Assembly: GCA_934553285.1 (NCBI GenBank)
Contig: CAKTFD010000034.1
Span: forward strand, 1-19,684
DNA from: an uncultured Faecalibacterium sp.
GTDB taxonomy: Bacteria; Bacillota; Clostridia; Oscillospirales; Ruminococcaceae
Direction: 5' to 3'
DNA: 19,684 nucleotides
Numbering within the stretch: position 1 is the stretch's first letter; each line of letters begins with the position of its first letter. Shown here one piece after another: positions 1 through 8,431 of the stretch. The position numbers and the translations under genes are program-made. The notes below the pieces were generated by a model. The model had not been told where the DNA came from. It made no database searches and saw nothing but the letters and a program-made list of their open reading frames with translations.

Positions 1-51
1 GCCCCGATTAGAACCTGAATCTAACGCGTCTGCCAATTCCGCCATATCCGC
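1..51 (-). tRNA. tRNA-Leu (CAG), 3' part cut off by window edge
   Basis: Read on the minus strand from position 51, the sequence starts GCGGATATGGCGGAATTGGCAG, as leucine tRNAs do. It continues through a long D arm to an anticodon stem TTAGA/TCTAA enclosing the loop TTCAGGT, so the anticodon is CAG and reads CUG codons. The variable arm, T arm and 3' end lie outside the window. A consensus promoter sits about 45 bases upstream. Confidence 0.93.
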
Positions 52-95
52 ATATTCTGTTGTGTTCGTGAGCTGTGACGCTCGGAACGATAGTT

Positions 96-123
96 ATTAT
101 ACCAGATGCAGGAGAAATGTCAA
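96..123 (-). promoter_or_regulatory. Sigma-A promoter of tRNA-Leu
   Basis: On the minus strand, TTGACA (123-118) and TATAAT (101-96) are both perfect and separated by 16 bases. The -10 is extended (TGG before TATAAT). Transcription would start near 89, leaving a leader of about 38 bases before the tRNA. Confidence 0.85.
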
Positions 124-240
124 GCATTTTTACAAAAAAGTTTTCATCTTTTTAGAATAAATCATACTTTCGTCAAAAATAGCTTTAGGAGGGGCTTCCG
201 GGCATGGAAGCTGCTGCAGGCATGGCCTATACTGCCAGGC

Positions 241-275
241 GTTCCGGCAGGGTGGGCGGACTGCGCTGCCGGAAC
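241..275. repeat. Perfect 10-bp inverted repeat upstream of the aldolase promoter
   Basis: GTTCCGGCAG (241-250) and CTGCCGGAAC (266-275) are exact reverse complements separated by 15 bases. The right arm ends 4 bases before the -35 box of the downstream promoter. There is no T-tract, so it is not an obvious terminator. It may be an operator for a regulator that is not encoded here. The stretch 52-401 has no gene; it holds this repeat, two promoters and a leader hairpin. Confidence 0.55.
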
Positions 276-279
276 GGGT

Positions 280-308
280 TTGACATGCTTTTCGCGGCGA
301 GGTAGAAT
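280..308 (+). promoter_or_regulatory. Promoter of the threonine aldolase-type gene
   Basis: TTGACA (280-285) and TAGAAT (303-308) are separated by 17 bases. Transcription would start near 315, giving a leader of about 87 bases. Confidence 0.8.
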
Positions 309-325
309 AGAGATATGTTTTCCCT

Positions 326-371
326 GATCGCGCAGATCTGCCGGATGGGACAAGGTGTATTCTGCGCGGTC
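326..371 (+). promoter_or_regulatory. Leader stem-loop before the aldolase gene
   Basis: GATCGCGCAG (326-335) can pair with CTGCGCGGTC (362-371) over 10 bp, with one G-U pair and a 26-base loop. It lies inside the predicted 5' leader and ends 15 bases before the GAGGAG ribosome site (387-392). Whether it has any regulatory role is unknown. Confidence 0.4.
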
Positions 372-401
372 GCCACATAAACCATAGAGGAGCGTTTTGC
401 C

Positions 402-1424
402 ATGCTGTATTTTGAAAACGACTACTGCGAGGGTGCTCACCCCGCCATTTTGCAAAAACTGACCGAAACGAACTTTGAAAAGGTCTCCGGCTACGGCACC
501 GACCCTTACTGTGCCAGCGCCCGGGAGAAGATCCGCGCCGCCTGCGCCTGCCCGGATGCAGATGTGCAGTTCATCTCCGGCGGCACCCAGAGCAATGCCA
601 TTGTGATCGCCTCCATGCTGCAGCGGTGGCAGGGGGTCGTGGCTGCCGCCACCGGCCATGTGGCCGGCCATGAAGCCGGTGCCATCGAGTACACCGGCCA
701 CAAGGTGCTCACCGTGCCCCAGCACAACGGCAAGATGGATGCGGAAGAGCTGCGGGAGTTTGTTGCCACCTTTTATGCGGACGACAACCACGACCACATG
801 GTGTTCCCCGGGATGGTGTACATCTCGCACCCCACCGAGTACGGCACCCTGTACACCAAAGCCGAGCTGGAAGCCCTGCACGCAGTGTGCCAGGCGTATC
901 AGATGCCGCTGTTCGTGGATGGTGCCCGCCTGGGCTACGGCCTGGCCGCCGAGGGCACCGATGTGACCCTGCCCGACCTGGCAAGGCTGGCCGATGTGTT
1001 CTATATTGGCGGCACCAAGGTGGGTGCACTTTGCGGCGAGGCGGTGGTGTTCCCCCATGGCGCACCGGCACACTTTATGACCATGGTCAAGCAGCAGGGC
1101 GCACTGCTGGCCAAGGGCCGTCTGCTGGGCATCCAGTTCGATGTGCTGTTTACCGATGGGCTGTATCTCTCCATCAGCAAAAACGCTATTGCAACGGCTG
1201 CTGCCCTGAAAAAAGGCTTTGCCGCAAAGGGCTACCGGTTCTTTATGGATTCGCCCACCAACCAGATCTTCCTTGTGCTGGAAAACGCCCAGCTGGCTGC
1301 GCTGGAGGGCAAGGCAAAGTTCGGTTTCTGGGAAAAATACGATGATACCCACACCGTGGTGCGCATTGCCACCAGCTGGGCCACCCGCATGGACGAGGTG
1401 GACGCTTTGATCGCGCTGATGTGA
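402..1424 (+). CDS. Threonine aldolase / beta-eliminating lyase family PLP enzyme
   Basis: This 340-aa fold-type I PLP enzyme fits low-specificity threonine aldolase, which splits L-threonine or allo-threonine into glycine and acetaldehyde in the cytoplasm. The phosphate-binding loop SGGTQSN is at residues 59-65, the cofactor-ring aspartate is in VDGARLGYG (DGAR at 173-176), and the Schiff-base lysine is probably K206 in GGTKVGA. Arg321 in VRIATSW is likely the substrate-carboxylate arginine. Length is normal for the family. The start is supported by GAGGAG at 387-392. The gene has its own promoter and sits alone. Related beta-eliminating lyases share these motifs, so the exact substrate is inferred. 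I see no clear terminator downstream. Confidence 0.88.
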   Translation: MLYFENDYCEGAHPAILQKLTETNFEKVSGYGTDPYCASAREKIRAACACPDADVQFISGGTQSNAIVIASMLQRWQGVVAAATGHVAGHEAGAIEYTGHKVLTVPQHNGKMDAEELREFVATFYADDNHDHMVFPGMVYISHPTEYGTLYTKAELEALHAVCQAYQMPLFVDGARLGYGLAAEGTDVTLPDLARLADVFYIGGTKVGALCGEAVVFPHGAPAHFMTMVKQQGALLAKGRLLGIQFDVLFTDGLYLSISKNAIATAAALKKGFAAKGYRFFMDSPTNQIFLVLENAQLAALEGKAKFGFWEKYDDTHTVVRIATSWATRMDEVDALIALM

Positions 1425-1459
1425 CCGTTTCTGCCACTGTACTTTGTGCATGTTAGTTC

Positions 1460-1488
1460 TTGCATTTTACGGTAAGGTATGGTATCTT
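1460..1488 (+). promoter_or_regulatory. Promoter of the EIIA-Glc gene
   Basis: TTGCAT (1460-1465) and TATCTT (1483-1488) are 17 bases apart, with an extended -10 (TGG directly before TATCTT). It lies between the aldolase stop and the EIIA start. Confidence 0.55.
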
Positions 1489-1580
1489 TTGTATATAGGT
1501 ATGTTTCTGGGAGCGGCAGGTGGCCACCGTATAGTTCCCTTGCTGCTTTTGAACAATGACAAGAAGGAAGGATATACATC

Positions 1581-2090
1581 ATGGGCTTTTTTGACAAACT
1601 GTTCGGCGGTAAGGCCAAAGACGAAAACACCAGCAAATTCACCAACCAGAGCAAGACGGTCCTGACTCCGCTGCAGGGCAAAGTTCTGGCACAGGCCGAT
1701 ATCCCTGACGAAACTTTTGCACAGGGCATCCTTGGCCCCGGCTGTGGCATCGAGCCTACCGGCGACACCGTGTATGCACCGTTTGACGGCACTGTGACCC
1801 AGATTGCCACCACCCTGCACGCTGTGGGCGTGACCAGCAACGATGGCATCGAGCTGCTGATCCATGTCGGCATGGATACCGTGGACATGAACGGCCAGGG
1901 CTTTACCGCACTGGTCAAGGAGGGTCAGAAGGTGACCGCCGGCACTCCGCTGCTGAAGGTCGATCTGGCTGCTGTCCGTGCAGCAGGCCATCCCACCGCA
2001 ACCGCCATCATCGTGACCGATGGCGGCGATGACGTAAAGATGCTGGCCGAGGGCGATGTCCAGCCCGGCACCCCGCTGTTCAAGGTCTGA
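1581..2090 (+). CDS. crr: PTS glucose-type EIIA component
   Basis: This 169-aa protein is a stand-alone EIIA of the glucose family, which carries phosphate from HPr to an EIIB domain of a sugar permease. The N-terminus MGFFDKLFGG matches the amphipathic membrane-touching helix of Crr proteins. The core has the expected motifs: APFDGTV at 66-72, His80, and the phosphorylated histidine His95 in ELLIHVGMDTV. The family-typical ending PGTPLFKV is present. No EIIB/EIIC, HPr or EI gene is in the window, so it probably serves permeases encoded elsewhere. A good AAGGAAGGA ribosome site precedes the ATG. It is monocistronic, with its own promoter and a strong terminator. Confidence 0.93.
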   Translation: MGFFDKLFGGKAKDENTSKFTNQSKTVLTPLQGKVLAQADIPDETFAQGILGPGCGIEPTGDTVYAPFDGTVTQIATTLHAVGVTSNDGIELLIHVGMDTVDMNGQGFTALVKEGQKVTAGTPLLKVDLAAVRAAGHPTATAIIVTDGGDDVKMLAEGDVQPGTPLFKV

Positions 2091-2113
2091 TCCTGAATCT
2101 GAATCTACAAAAA

Positions 2114-2155
2114 GTGGCCGCTGCACATGGTTTTGTGCAGCGGCCGCTTTTCCTT
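2114..2155. terminator. Bidirectional terminator between crr and the oxidoreductase operon
   Basis: A 14-bp stem (2114-2127 with 2134-2147, one G-U pair, 6-base loop) is followed on the plus strand by TTTTCCTTTTT. On the minus strand it is followed by CTTTTTG. It can end both crr and the convergent minus-strand operon. Confidence 0.88.
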
Positions 2156-2165
2156 TTTCTTCGTT

Positions 2166-3191
2166 TTATCGCTCTGCTGCATTCCAGGGCTGCGGGGTGC
2201 TTTCCACCACCTGCCCGGGGGCCTGCAGGGCACGCTCTATCAGCAGGGCAAGATAGGCATCCTGCAGCGCATCCGCCAGCGGATAGACCTCTGCCCCGCC
2301 GGCAAGATAGTCCTGCATCCTGTCCAGAAAACAGGCGATGGCGGTCTCATCCTCTCCCAGCCCCGCCTGCGCGGCGGCGGCAGCCAGCGGGTCGGGCAGC
2401 GGGGCCAGCTGCCTGCACACGGGTTCTCCGGTGATGTCCAGACAGCGCAGCGTATCATCAAACAGCTCGCCTCGCTCTCCCTGCACGCTGGTGTGGGTGC
2501 TGCGCAGATAGGAGTGGTACTGCACGCTGTCAAAATCCAGGAATGCGGTGCCGCCGCCTGCAAACGCCAGCGTGTGCTGCTGCAGGGTCTTTTCTACCAG
2601 CGCACCGTTCCGGATCGCACCCCAGCGGGAGTCCGTTTCCACGATCCGCTCCGTCCAGCTGCGCCCGGTCACCCGCACCGGCTGCTGCCCGGCCCCCAAA
2701 AACTGTCGTGCCAGGCTGACCGCATGGTAGCCGTGCGCCACCGAGAGCCGCGCAAACTGCGGCGTGCCCAGTGCACCGCTGCGCACCGCCGCCAGCCGCC
2801 TTGCCAGGGTGGGATACAGCCAATACTGCTCTGCTGCCTGCAATTTTGCCCCCTGGGTATGCAGCTGCCAGAGCGTGCGCAAGGTATCTTCCTCCAGCGC
2901 TGCCGGGGTCTCGCACAATACGGCAAAGCCCCGGGCAAGCCATTCGGTACTGACGGCGGCGATGGACGCTTTGTTCACCGCCACCACCACAAGATCCGGG
3001 TGCAGTGCGATGCACTCCTCCACCGAGGTACTCACCGGCACACCGTACTCCCGGTGCATTTTTTCGGCCTTTTCCGCTGTGCGGCAGAGCATGGCGCACA
3101 GCGTGAACCGCTCCGGCAGTGCCTGTGCGATGCGCCAGTAGAACAGCGACCGCCAGCCGGAGCCAACCACCAGAATACGCAGTTCAGCCAT
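2166..3191 (-). CDS. Gfo/Idh/MocA family protein lacking the EKP lysine
   Basis: This 341-aa protein has the layout of a Gfo/Idh/MocA oxidoreductase: an N-terminal Rossmann domain (about 1-120) and an alpha/beta substrate domain. The family acts on sugars, polyols or their derivatives with NAD(P). The nucleotide loop is atypical (VVGSGWRS instead of GxGxxG). The usual EKP motif reads CETPAA (E94-T95-P96), so the conserved catalytic lysine is a threonine. The start at 3191 is chosen because it has GGGAGGA upstream and overlaps the stop of the preceding gene by 8 bases, indicating translational coupling; an in-frame start further upstream would lie deep inside that gene. It may be a non-catalytic partner of the upstream paralogue or an enzyme with altered chemistry. 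Confidence 0.85.
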   Translation of the reverse strand: MAELRILVVGSGWRSLFYWRIAQALPERFTLCAMLCRTAEKAEKMHREYGVPVSTSVEECIALHPDLVVVAVNKASIAAVSTEWLARGFAVLCETPAALEEDTLRTLWQLHTQGAKLQAAEQYWLYPTLARRLAAVRSGALGTPQFARLSVAHGYHAVSLARQFLGAGQQPVRVTGRSWTERIVETDSRWGAIRNGALVEKTLQQHTLAFAGGGTAFLDFDSVQYHSYLRSTHTSVQGERGELFDDTLRCLDITGEPVCRQLAPLPDPLAAAAAQAGLGEDETAIACFLDRMQDYLAGGAEVYPLADALQDAYLALLIERALQAPGQVVESTPQPWNAAER

Positions 3192-4308
3192 CTGCCTGTT
3201 CCTCCCGGATATGCTTCTGCAGCTCCTGCTCAAAGCGGTCTGCGTCCATTGGCAGGGTGATCTTCTGCCCCAGCCAGGCGGACAGGTAGGCGGCATCGGT
3301 CAGTTCCAGTGCACGCACCCCTTCCACACCCGGTGCCGTAAGGGCGGTGCCGTGCAGGATAGCGTCCGCAAAGTTTGCCAGCATCTCCGGGTACGGCTCC
3401 TCCTGAGGGCTAAACTGCTCGGTGATGGTGGTCTCGGCAAACTGCTGGCGCTCGGTGCAGGCGGCGGTGCGGCGGTAGACCTCGGTATCCTGCGCATAGG
3501 TGTGCAGGGTCAGGGTATCCTTTTCCAGCAGGGCGGTGCCCCGGGTACCCACGACCTCCAGCCGCTCGGTGTAACTGCCCTCGCCGGTGGACAGGATAAA
3601 GGTGGCCGTGCGCTGCGCCGGGTACTCCATCAGCAGGGTGGCTTCGTCATCCACCGCAAAATCGTTATACTTACCGTATGGTATCATGGCGTAAATACTC
3701 TGCGGCATGCCAAACAGCCACTGCCAGATATCCAGGATGTGCTGCCCCTGGTTGAGCAGGGCACCGCCGCCCTCCCCTGCCCAGCTGGAACGCCAGCTGC
3801 CGGAGCGGTGGTACATCCAGGTGCGGAAGTAGCGGCTGTTTTCCAGCTGAACCCGTTTTATCTCGCCCAGCGCCCCATCATCCAGTAATTTTTTAAGCCG
3901 CATATACTTTTTGTAGCGGCGCTGATGGAACATCATGGCAAAAACAAGGCCGCTGGCCTGGGCGGCGCGGTTCATCTCCAGCGCCGGTGCCAGCGAGTTT
4001 GCGCTGGGCTTATCGCACAGCACATGCTTGCCGTGGGCAAATGCCTGCATCACCAGCTCCGGATGGGTCTTGTGCGGGGTTACCACCAGCACGGCGTCAA
4101 AGGTCTGTGCTCGGGCATACAGCTGCTCCACACTGGTGCACAGCTGCACCGTGTCCGGCAGGGTATCCTTTGCCCACTGCTGTGCCTCGGCGCTGCGGCA
4201 CACCACGGCGGCCAGGCGCAGCGCGCCCGCCCTGCCCTGTGCGATCATCTGCGCATACTTGCGCCCCATAACACCTGTGCCGATCACGGCTGTGCGTACT
4301 TCCTGCAT
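3184..4308 (-). CDS. Gfo/Idh/MocA family NAD(P)-dependent oxidoreductase
   Basis: This 374-aa cytoplasmic dehydrogenase has a canonical Rossmann loop, IGTGVMG (GTGVMG at 10-15). It has the EKP-type motif CDKP (98-101, Lys100) and the C-terminal domain signature GGGALLNQGQHILDIWQWLFG (about 180-200), in which His190 and Asp193 are the likely catalytic and structural residues. The family oxidises or reduces sugars, inositols and sugar derivatives; the substrate cannot be read from the sequence. It ends 8 bases inside the start of a second, less canonical family member, so the two are probably made together and may form a heteromer. The CobW-type gene lies 48 bases upstream on the same strand. 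Confidence 0.92.
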   Translation of the reverse strand: MQEVRTAVIGTGVMGRKYAQMIAQGRAGALRLAAVVCRSAEAQQWAKDTLPDTVQLCTSVEQLYARAQTFDAVLVVTPHKTHPELVMQAFAHGKHVLCDKPSANSLAPALEMNRAAQASGLVFAMMFHQRRYKKYMRLKKLLDDGALGEIKRVQLENSRYFRTWMYHRSGSWRSSWAGEGGGALLNQGQHILDIWQWLFGMPQSIYAMIPYGKYNDFAVDDEATLLMEYPAQRTATFILSTGEGSYTERLEVVGTRGTALLEKDTLTLHTYAQDTEVYRRTAACTERQQFAETTITEQFSPQEEPYPEMLANFADAILHGTALTAPGVEGVRALELTDAAYLSAWLGQKITLPMDADRFEQELQKHIREEQADG

Positions 4309-4356
4309 GGCGATACCTCCTGTTTTTCCACAATTGTGTTTCTTACGGGGGAAAAC

Positions 4357-5295
4357 TCAGCATTTCAGTTTTGCTTCGATGGCTGCCTTATCCAGCCCCG
4401 TGCCGATGACGATGAGCACATCCTGCCCCTGCGGGATGGGGGCAAAGGTGCTGCCGGCAGCGGTAGCGTTCAGTTCCAGCCAGCCGCCCGCCGGGGCAGG
4501 GGCAAAGCCCTTGACCCGCAGCACCTGCCCGCATTCCGGCGCGGCAAACAGCCGGTCTGCAGCTGCCTGCAGCTGTTCCGGGGTCAGGTGCAGCTCCAGA
4601 AAGCTGAGGGCGCTGAATGCATCGTGCACATCAAAATGCAGCTTTTCGCAGCTGGCCTGCCGGTAACCGCAGGCGGCAAGCGCGGCAAGGTCGGCATCGG
4701 TAAAAGAGGCCCAGTCCCGGGCGAGGATCTCTTCCGGCGCAAAGCGGCGGGAAGCCTTTGCCTGCACCAGCGCCCTTTCCAGATGGGCGCTGGCCGCCGC
4801 GCACTGTGCCGGGGAGGCCAGCTGGGCGCGGCTCAGCAGCACCCGGCCCGCGTTCATGGTCTCGGAGGCCAGCAGGTACTCCGCCTGGGGCGAAAGTTCT
4901 TCCGGCAGAAATGCGTCCACTACGGCGATAACGCTGCCCAGCTGATACCACCGGTCCAGCGGCTCGTCCCGCAGGATATCAAAAAACTCGTCCACATCAA
5001 AGATGCCGCTGGGTTCCACCACCACACGGTCAAACCCGCGCATTGCCATGGTGATAAGTTTGGTGCGCATCCGGCGCTGGTGGGTATCGCAGTCGCAGCC
5101 GCCGCTGATGGTCTCCACATCGCAGCCCTGGCCCAGCACATCCTGCACCAGCATGGCATCCACGTTCACCGCGCCAAAATCGTTTTCCAGGATGCACACC
5201 TTGTGCCCCTGTGCCACCAGATATCTTACATACCGGCGCAGAAAGGTGGTCTTGCCTGCCCCCAGAAACCCCGTAATGAGGTCTACTTGTACCAT
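4357..5295 (-). CDS. CobW/COG0523-type P-loop GTPase, atypical motifs
   Basis: This 312-aa protein belongs to the CobW/YjiA/ZNG1 family of GTPases, which deliver or insert metals. Walker A is GFLGAGKTT (9-17), and the Walker B/switch region is VVVEPSG (91-97). A C-terminal CobW domain covers roughly 200-312. Two hallmarks differ. The CxCC metal motif reads GGCDCD (Cys67, Cys69, Asp70). The guanine-specificity NKxD position reads LLSRAQL (Ser155-Arg156-Ala157-Gln158). It may represent a divergent subgroup with changed nucleotide or metal preference. AGGAGG lies 10 bases before the ATG. It is the third gene of the minus-strand operon, 55 bases after the GGDEF/EAL gene. No cobalamin or zinc-regulon genes are nearby, so the metal and client are unknown. 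Confidence 0.9.
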   Translation of the reverse strand: MVQVDLITGFLGAGKTTFLRRYVRYLVAQGHKVCILENDFGAVNVDAMLVQDVLGQGCDVETISGGCDCDTHQRRMRTKLITMAMRGFDRVVVEPSGIFDVDEFFDILRDEPLDRWYQLGSVIAVVDAFLPEELSPQAEYLLASETMNAGRVLLSRAQLASPAQCAAASAHLERALVQAKASRRFAPEEILARDWASFTDADLAALAACGYRQASCEKLHFDVHDAFSALSFLELHLTPEQLQAAADRLFAAPECGQVLRVKGFAPAPAGGWLELNATAAGSTFAPIPQGQDVLIVIGTGLDKAAIEAKLKC

Positions 5296-5350
5296 ATCGT
5301 CCGTACCTCCTGTGATAAGCGTAAAAACTGCGCCTGAAAAGAGCGTTTTT

Positions 5351-8300
5351 TCAGCCTTCCCGGTAGCAGCGCATCTCCCGGATCACGGCCTCTGCTTCCG
5401 GCGAGATCGCATCCGGCTGCATGGCCGGGCGTGCCAGGAAGTAGCCCTGCAGCAGGTCTGCACCCAGCTCGATGACCTTGCGCATCTCGGCGGCGGTCTC
5501 CACACCCTCGGCAATGATCTTCATGCTGCGGGGGCGGGCGTAGGCCACGATATTGCGCAGGATCTGCTGCTTATCCAGAGAAGTATCGATGCCCCGGATG
5601 ATGGCGATATCCAGCTTGATAAAGCGGGGCGACAGTTCCAGCAGGCTGTTCTCGTTTGCGTAGCCGCTGCCGTAATCGTCCAGCGCAAAGATACCGGGAA
5701 ATCCCACTGCGCGGCGCTTGCGCTCCAGCGAGTCCTTGTCGATGGCTTCTTCCTCGGTGATCTCCACCACCACACGGCGGAGCAGGTCGTGCCAGCGGTT
5801 ATCCAGATAGGCGTTATCCTCCTCGGTCAGGTTGGTGCTGGCGATGGAGTTGATAAACAGCATGGCATCCGCCGGCACCTTGCCATCCCGGCACAGGTTT
5901 TCAAAGGTCTCCAGCGCCTTGGTAAAGGTCAGCCGCTCGATCTCGTACAGCGCGCCCTGCTCCTGCGCCAGCCTTATGATGGTGGCGGGAGAGCGCAGGG
6001 TGGGCAGGTCGGAGCGCATCAGCGCCTCGTAAGCCACCACCCGGCCGCTGCGTGCCGAAAAGATGGGCTGGAAGCAGTAGAACACCCGCTCGTTGCTGAT
6101 AAGCAGCTGGAACTCCCGGCGGGTACGCTCCGCATAGGCTTCGCGGTTGTACGCCCCGATATCAAACTCCTCCACACGGCCCTTGTTGGAGTGCTTGACC
6201 TGATACATGGCAAAATCTGCGTATTTTTTCAGGGTTTCCCAGTCCTGCCCATCGTCCGGATACCAGGCAATGCCGCCGGAAAGGCTGATGTGCAAAGCAT
6301 TGCCGCTGGGCAGCATCGCCACGCTCCGCTGCATGGCCTTGCACAGGATATCGATTTTTTCCCGGATAGCATCCCGGCTCTCGTACCCGTAAAACAGCAC
6401 CAGGAACTCATCGCCGGAAAGCCGGGCGCATACCGTATCCACAGGTGTATTTTCCTTCAGGCACTGGCCGGTGCGGCGGATATACTGGTCGCCCCAGTCG
6501 TGGCCATAGGTATCGTTGATATGCTTGAGGTTATCCAGATCCATCATCATCAGCGCTGCCACGCGCATCTGCCCCGGCGCAGCAAACAGGGTCTCGCACA
6601 CCCGGTTAAAGGCCTGCCGGTTGTACAGCCCGGTCAGGATATCGTAATCGCGCTCGTGCTCGATGCGGATCCGCTCCAGCGTTGCAACGGTCACATCCTC
6701 GGCCAGGCCGATCTTGGCATGTCCCTCGATGGTGCTGCGCAGCATGATGTAGCGCACCTGGTCGCCCTGCCGGATGGTCAGCAGGGAGGCTCCATTGGCG
6801 TTTCTGACACAGGGGTTATGCTCCCGCACCCCTTTGAGCACCTCCTCAAACTCGCGCACGCTCAGCTCCTTGCCCCGGACATCCGGCATCCCCAGCAGCG
6901 AGAAGAAATTATCGGTCACGAACACACTGCCGGAGTCGGTACGCAGCTCATAGCCGCCCAGCTCCACACTGGCCATATCCATGATGCGCAAAAACTTGGT
7001 GGAGTTGGTCACCAGTTCCCGGTTCAGCTCGGTGATGGTCTCGGCAAAGCGGTCCACCTCCCGGATGCCGGTGCGGGACAGGCGGGGGAATACTTTTTTC
7101 TCCTGTGCCTCCACGACTTCGCGGTACAGGTGGTTGATGGGCAGTGCCAGGCTGGCCGATACCAGCAGGCTGCCCAGCACGCACAGCAGCAGGGTGATCA
7201 GCATTACAGACAGCAGCACACTGCGCACCCGGTTGGAAAAGGCCAGCAGCACCGACCGCTCCATAGTGCCCACCAGCATCCACTGCTCTGTGGCAAACGG
7301 CGCATTGCGGTTGTATAGCTGCAGTGGCTCCAGCGCGGCATAGTAGGTCTTGCCGTCCAGCTCTATCCAGTCGCCATGCTCATCATCGCGGCGGCAGGTA
7401 AGGATGCCATACGGTGCCACAGCCGTGCGCTGATCCTCGCCGGAGGTCACCGCCTTGGTCAGGGTAAGTTGCTCCGCTTTCAGGTCATCGGTGGTGGACA
7501 GCAGGAAATAGGTGCCGTTTTTATTCTCATTCAGCTCCATATAGGGCAGTTTGGTGTCCAGATACTCGTTCAGCATCTCCACGCCCAGCACACCGTACAC
7601 GGTGCCGTCCGGCAGGATGAGCGGCTGCGAGTAGGCGATGGCGTACCGGTCGTCCCCTTCCAGGCAGTAGGGGGTGGTGGTCCAGCGGCCATAGTTCTCG
7701 GCAGAAAGGCTGGCACCATCCTTATATGCGCTCTGAAATACGGTGCGTATGATCCCGCCTTTTGTATTTCCCTGATAAGGGAAAGCTGGCTGCCAGCCCT
7801 TATCCGTGCTGATGCCCAGCTGTTTTACCACCCCGGCACTGGCGCGTTCCAGCAGCAGGTCGCTGTTGCGCTCCGAGGGGCGGGCGTCCGGGTCCAGGTC
7901 CCGCAGGTAGATGCCGGGCATCTTTTTGCCCACCTCGCAGGTATCCAGGTCATGGGTGTTGAGCATGATAAAAATGCCGGTGACCTGCTTGCTGCGCAGG
8001 GTGCTCAGCAGATCCGGTGCAACGGCTTCCAGCAAAGCATCGCTCTGCTCGCTGCTCTCGTCCAGGGTACGCAGCGAGATCGCGCCGCGCTGCAGCAGCT
8101 GCTGGGCCGCAGTATTGACCTGCTCACTCAGCGCGGTCAGGTCCTGGGCTTCCTGCAGCATATCCTGGATGTAGCTGGCGCGGTTGTGTACCTGCATATC
8201 AAGGATGTCCTTGGCATTCTGGTCCAGCTGGCCGGTCACATTGGTTGCAAGCACGCTAACGCTCATCAGCAGCACCTCGACCAGCAGCACCAGCATCATC

Positions 8301-8383
8301 GTGGTAAAAATAGAGTAGAACACCGCCTTTTCCGGCTTTTTTGCCTTCCAAGCCTGGTAGCGTTCCTGCAACCTGCCAAACAT
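5351..8383 (-). CDS. Membrane Cache-HAMP-PAS-GGDEF-EAL cyclic-di-GMP enzyme
   Basis: This 1010-aa receptor should make and/or break cyclic-di-GMP. TM1 is about 22-47, followed by a large extracellular region (about 48-375) of double-Cache type. TM2 is about 385-412, then a HAMP-like stretch (412-460) and a PAS-like domain (about 462-570). The GGDEF domain spans about 578-740 with the signature SGDEF (656-660) and metal residues in MDLDNLKHINDTYGHD. No RxxD inhibitory site precedes the signature. The EAL domain (about 752-990) keeps EAL (786-788), Asn845, VEITEEE, DDYGSGY (902-908), KLD (923-925), EGVET (959-963) and QGY, so phosphodiesterase activity looks intact. A GAGG ribosome site precedes the ATG. 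It lies 48 bases after a solute-binding lipoprotein gene in the same operon, which suggests that protein may feed its sensor domain. Confidence 0.93.
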   Translation of the reverse strand: MFGRLQERYQAWKAKKPEKAVFYSIFTTMMLVLLVEVLLMSVSVLATNVTGQLDQNAKDILDMQVHNRASYIQDMLQEAQDLTALSEQVNTAAQQLLQRGAISLRTLDESSEQSDALLEAVAPDLLSTLRSKQVTGIFIMLNTHDLDTCEVGKKMPGIYLRDLDPDARPSERNSDLLLERASAGVVKQLGISTDKGWQPAFPYQGNTKGGIIRTVFQSAYKDGASLSAENYGRWTTTPYCLEGDDRYAIAYSQPLILPDGTVYGVLGVEMLNEYLDTKLPYMELNENKNGTYFLLSTTDDLKAEQLTLTKAVTSGEDQRTAVAPYGILTCRRDDEHGDWIELDGKTYYAALEPLQLYNRNAPFATEQWMLVGTMERSVLLAFSNRVRSVLLSVMLITLLLCVLGSLLVSASLALPINHLYREVVEAQEKKVFPRLSRTGIREVDRFAETITELNRELVTNSTKFLRIMDMASVELGGYELRTDSGSVFVTDNFFSLLGMPDVRGKELSVREFEEVLKGVREHNPCVRNANGASLLTIRQGDQVRYIMLRSTIEGHAKIGLAEDVTVATLERIRIEHERDYDILTGLYNRQAFNRVCETLFAAPGQMRVAALMMMDLDNLKHINDTYGHDWGDQYIRRTGQCLKENTPVDTVCARLSGDEFLVLFYGYESRDAIREKIDILCKAMQRSVAMLPSGNALHISLSGGIAWYPDDGQDWETLKKYADFAMYQVKHSNKGRVEEFDIGAYNREAYAERTRREFQLLISNERVFYCFQPIFSARSGRVVAYEALMRSDLPTLRSPATIIRLAQEQGALYEIERLTFTKALETFENLCRDGKVPADAMLFINSIASTNLTEEDNAYLDNRWHDLLRRVVVEITEEEAIDKDSLERKRRAVGFPGIFALDDYGSGYANENSLLELSPRFIKLDIAIIRGIDTSLDKQQILRNIVAYARPRSMKIIAEGVETAAEMRKVIELGADLLQGYFLARPAMQPDAISPEAEAVIREMRCYREG

Positions 8384-8431
8384 TGCTCTGCCTCATTTCT
8401 ATCTGTTTTATCCTGCCCTGCGCAGGGTTTT

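Noticed and set aside
5296..5350. Possible terminator between the GGDEF/EAL gene and the CobW-type gene
   Set aside because: The best hairpin has mismatches next to an AAAAC/GTTTT stem and would be unstable; no new promoter follows, so I treat the genes as one operon.
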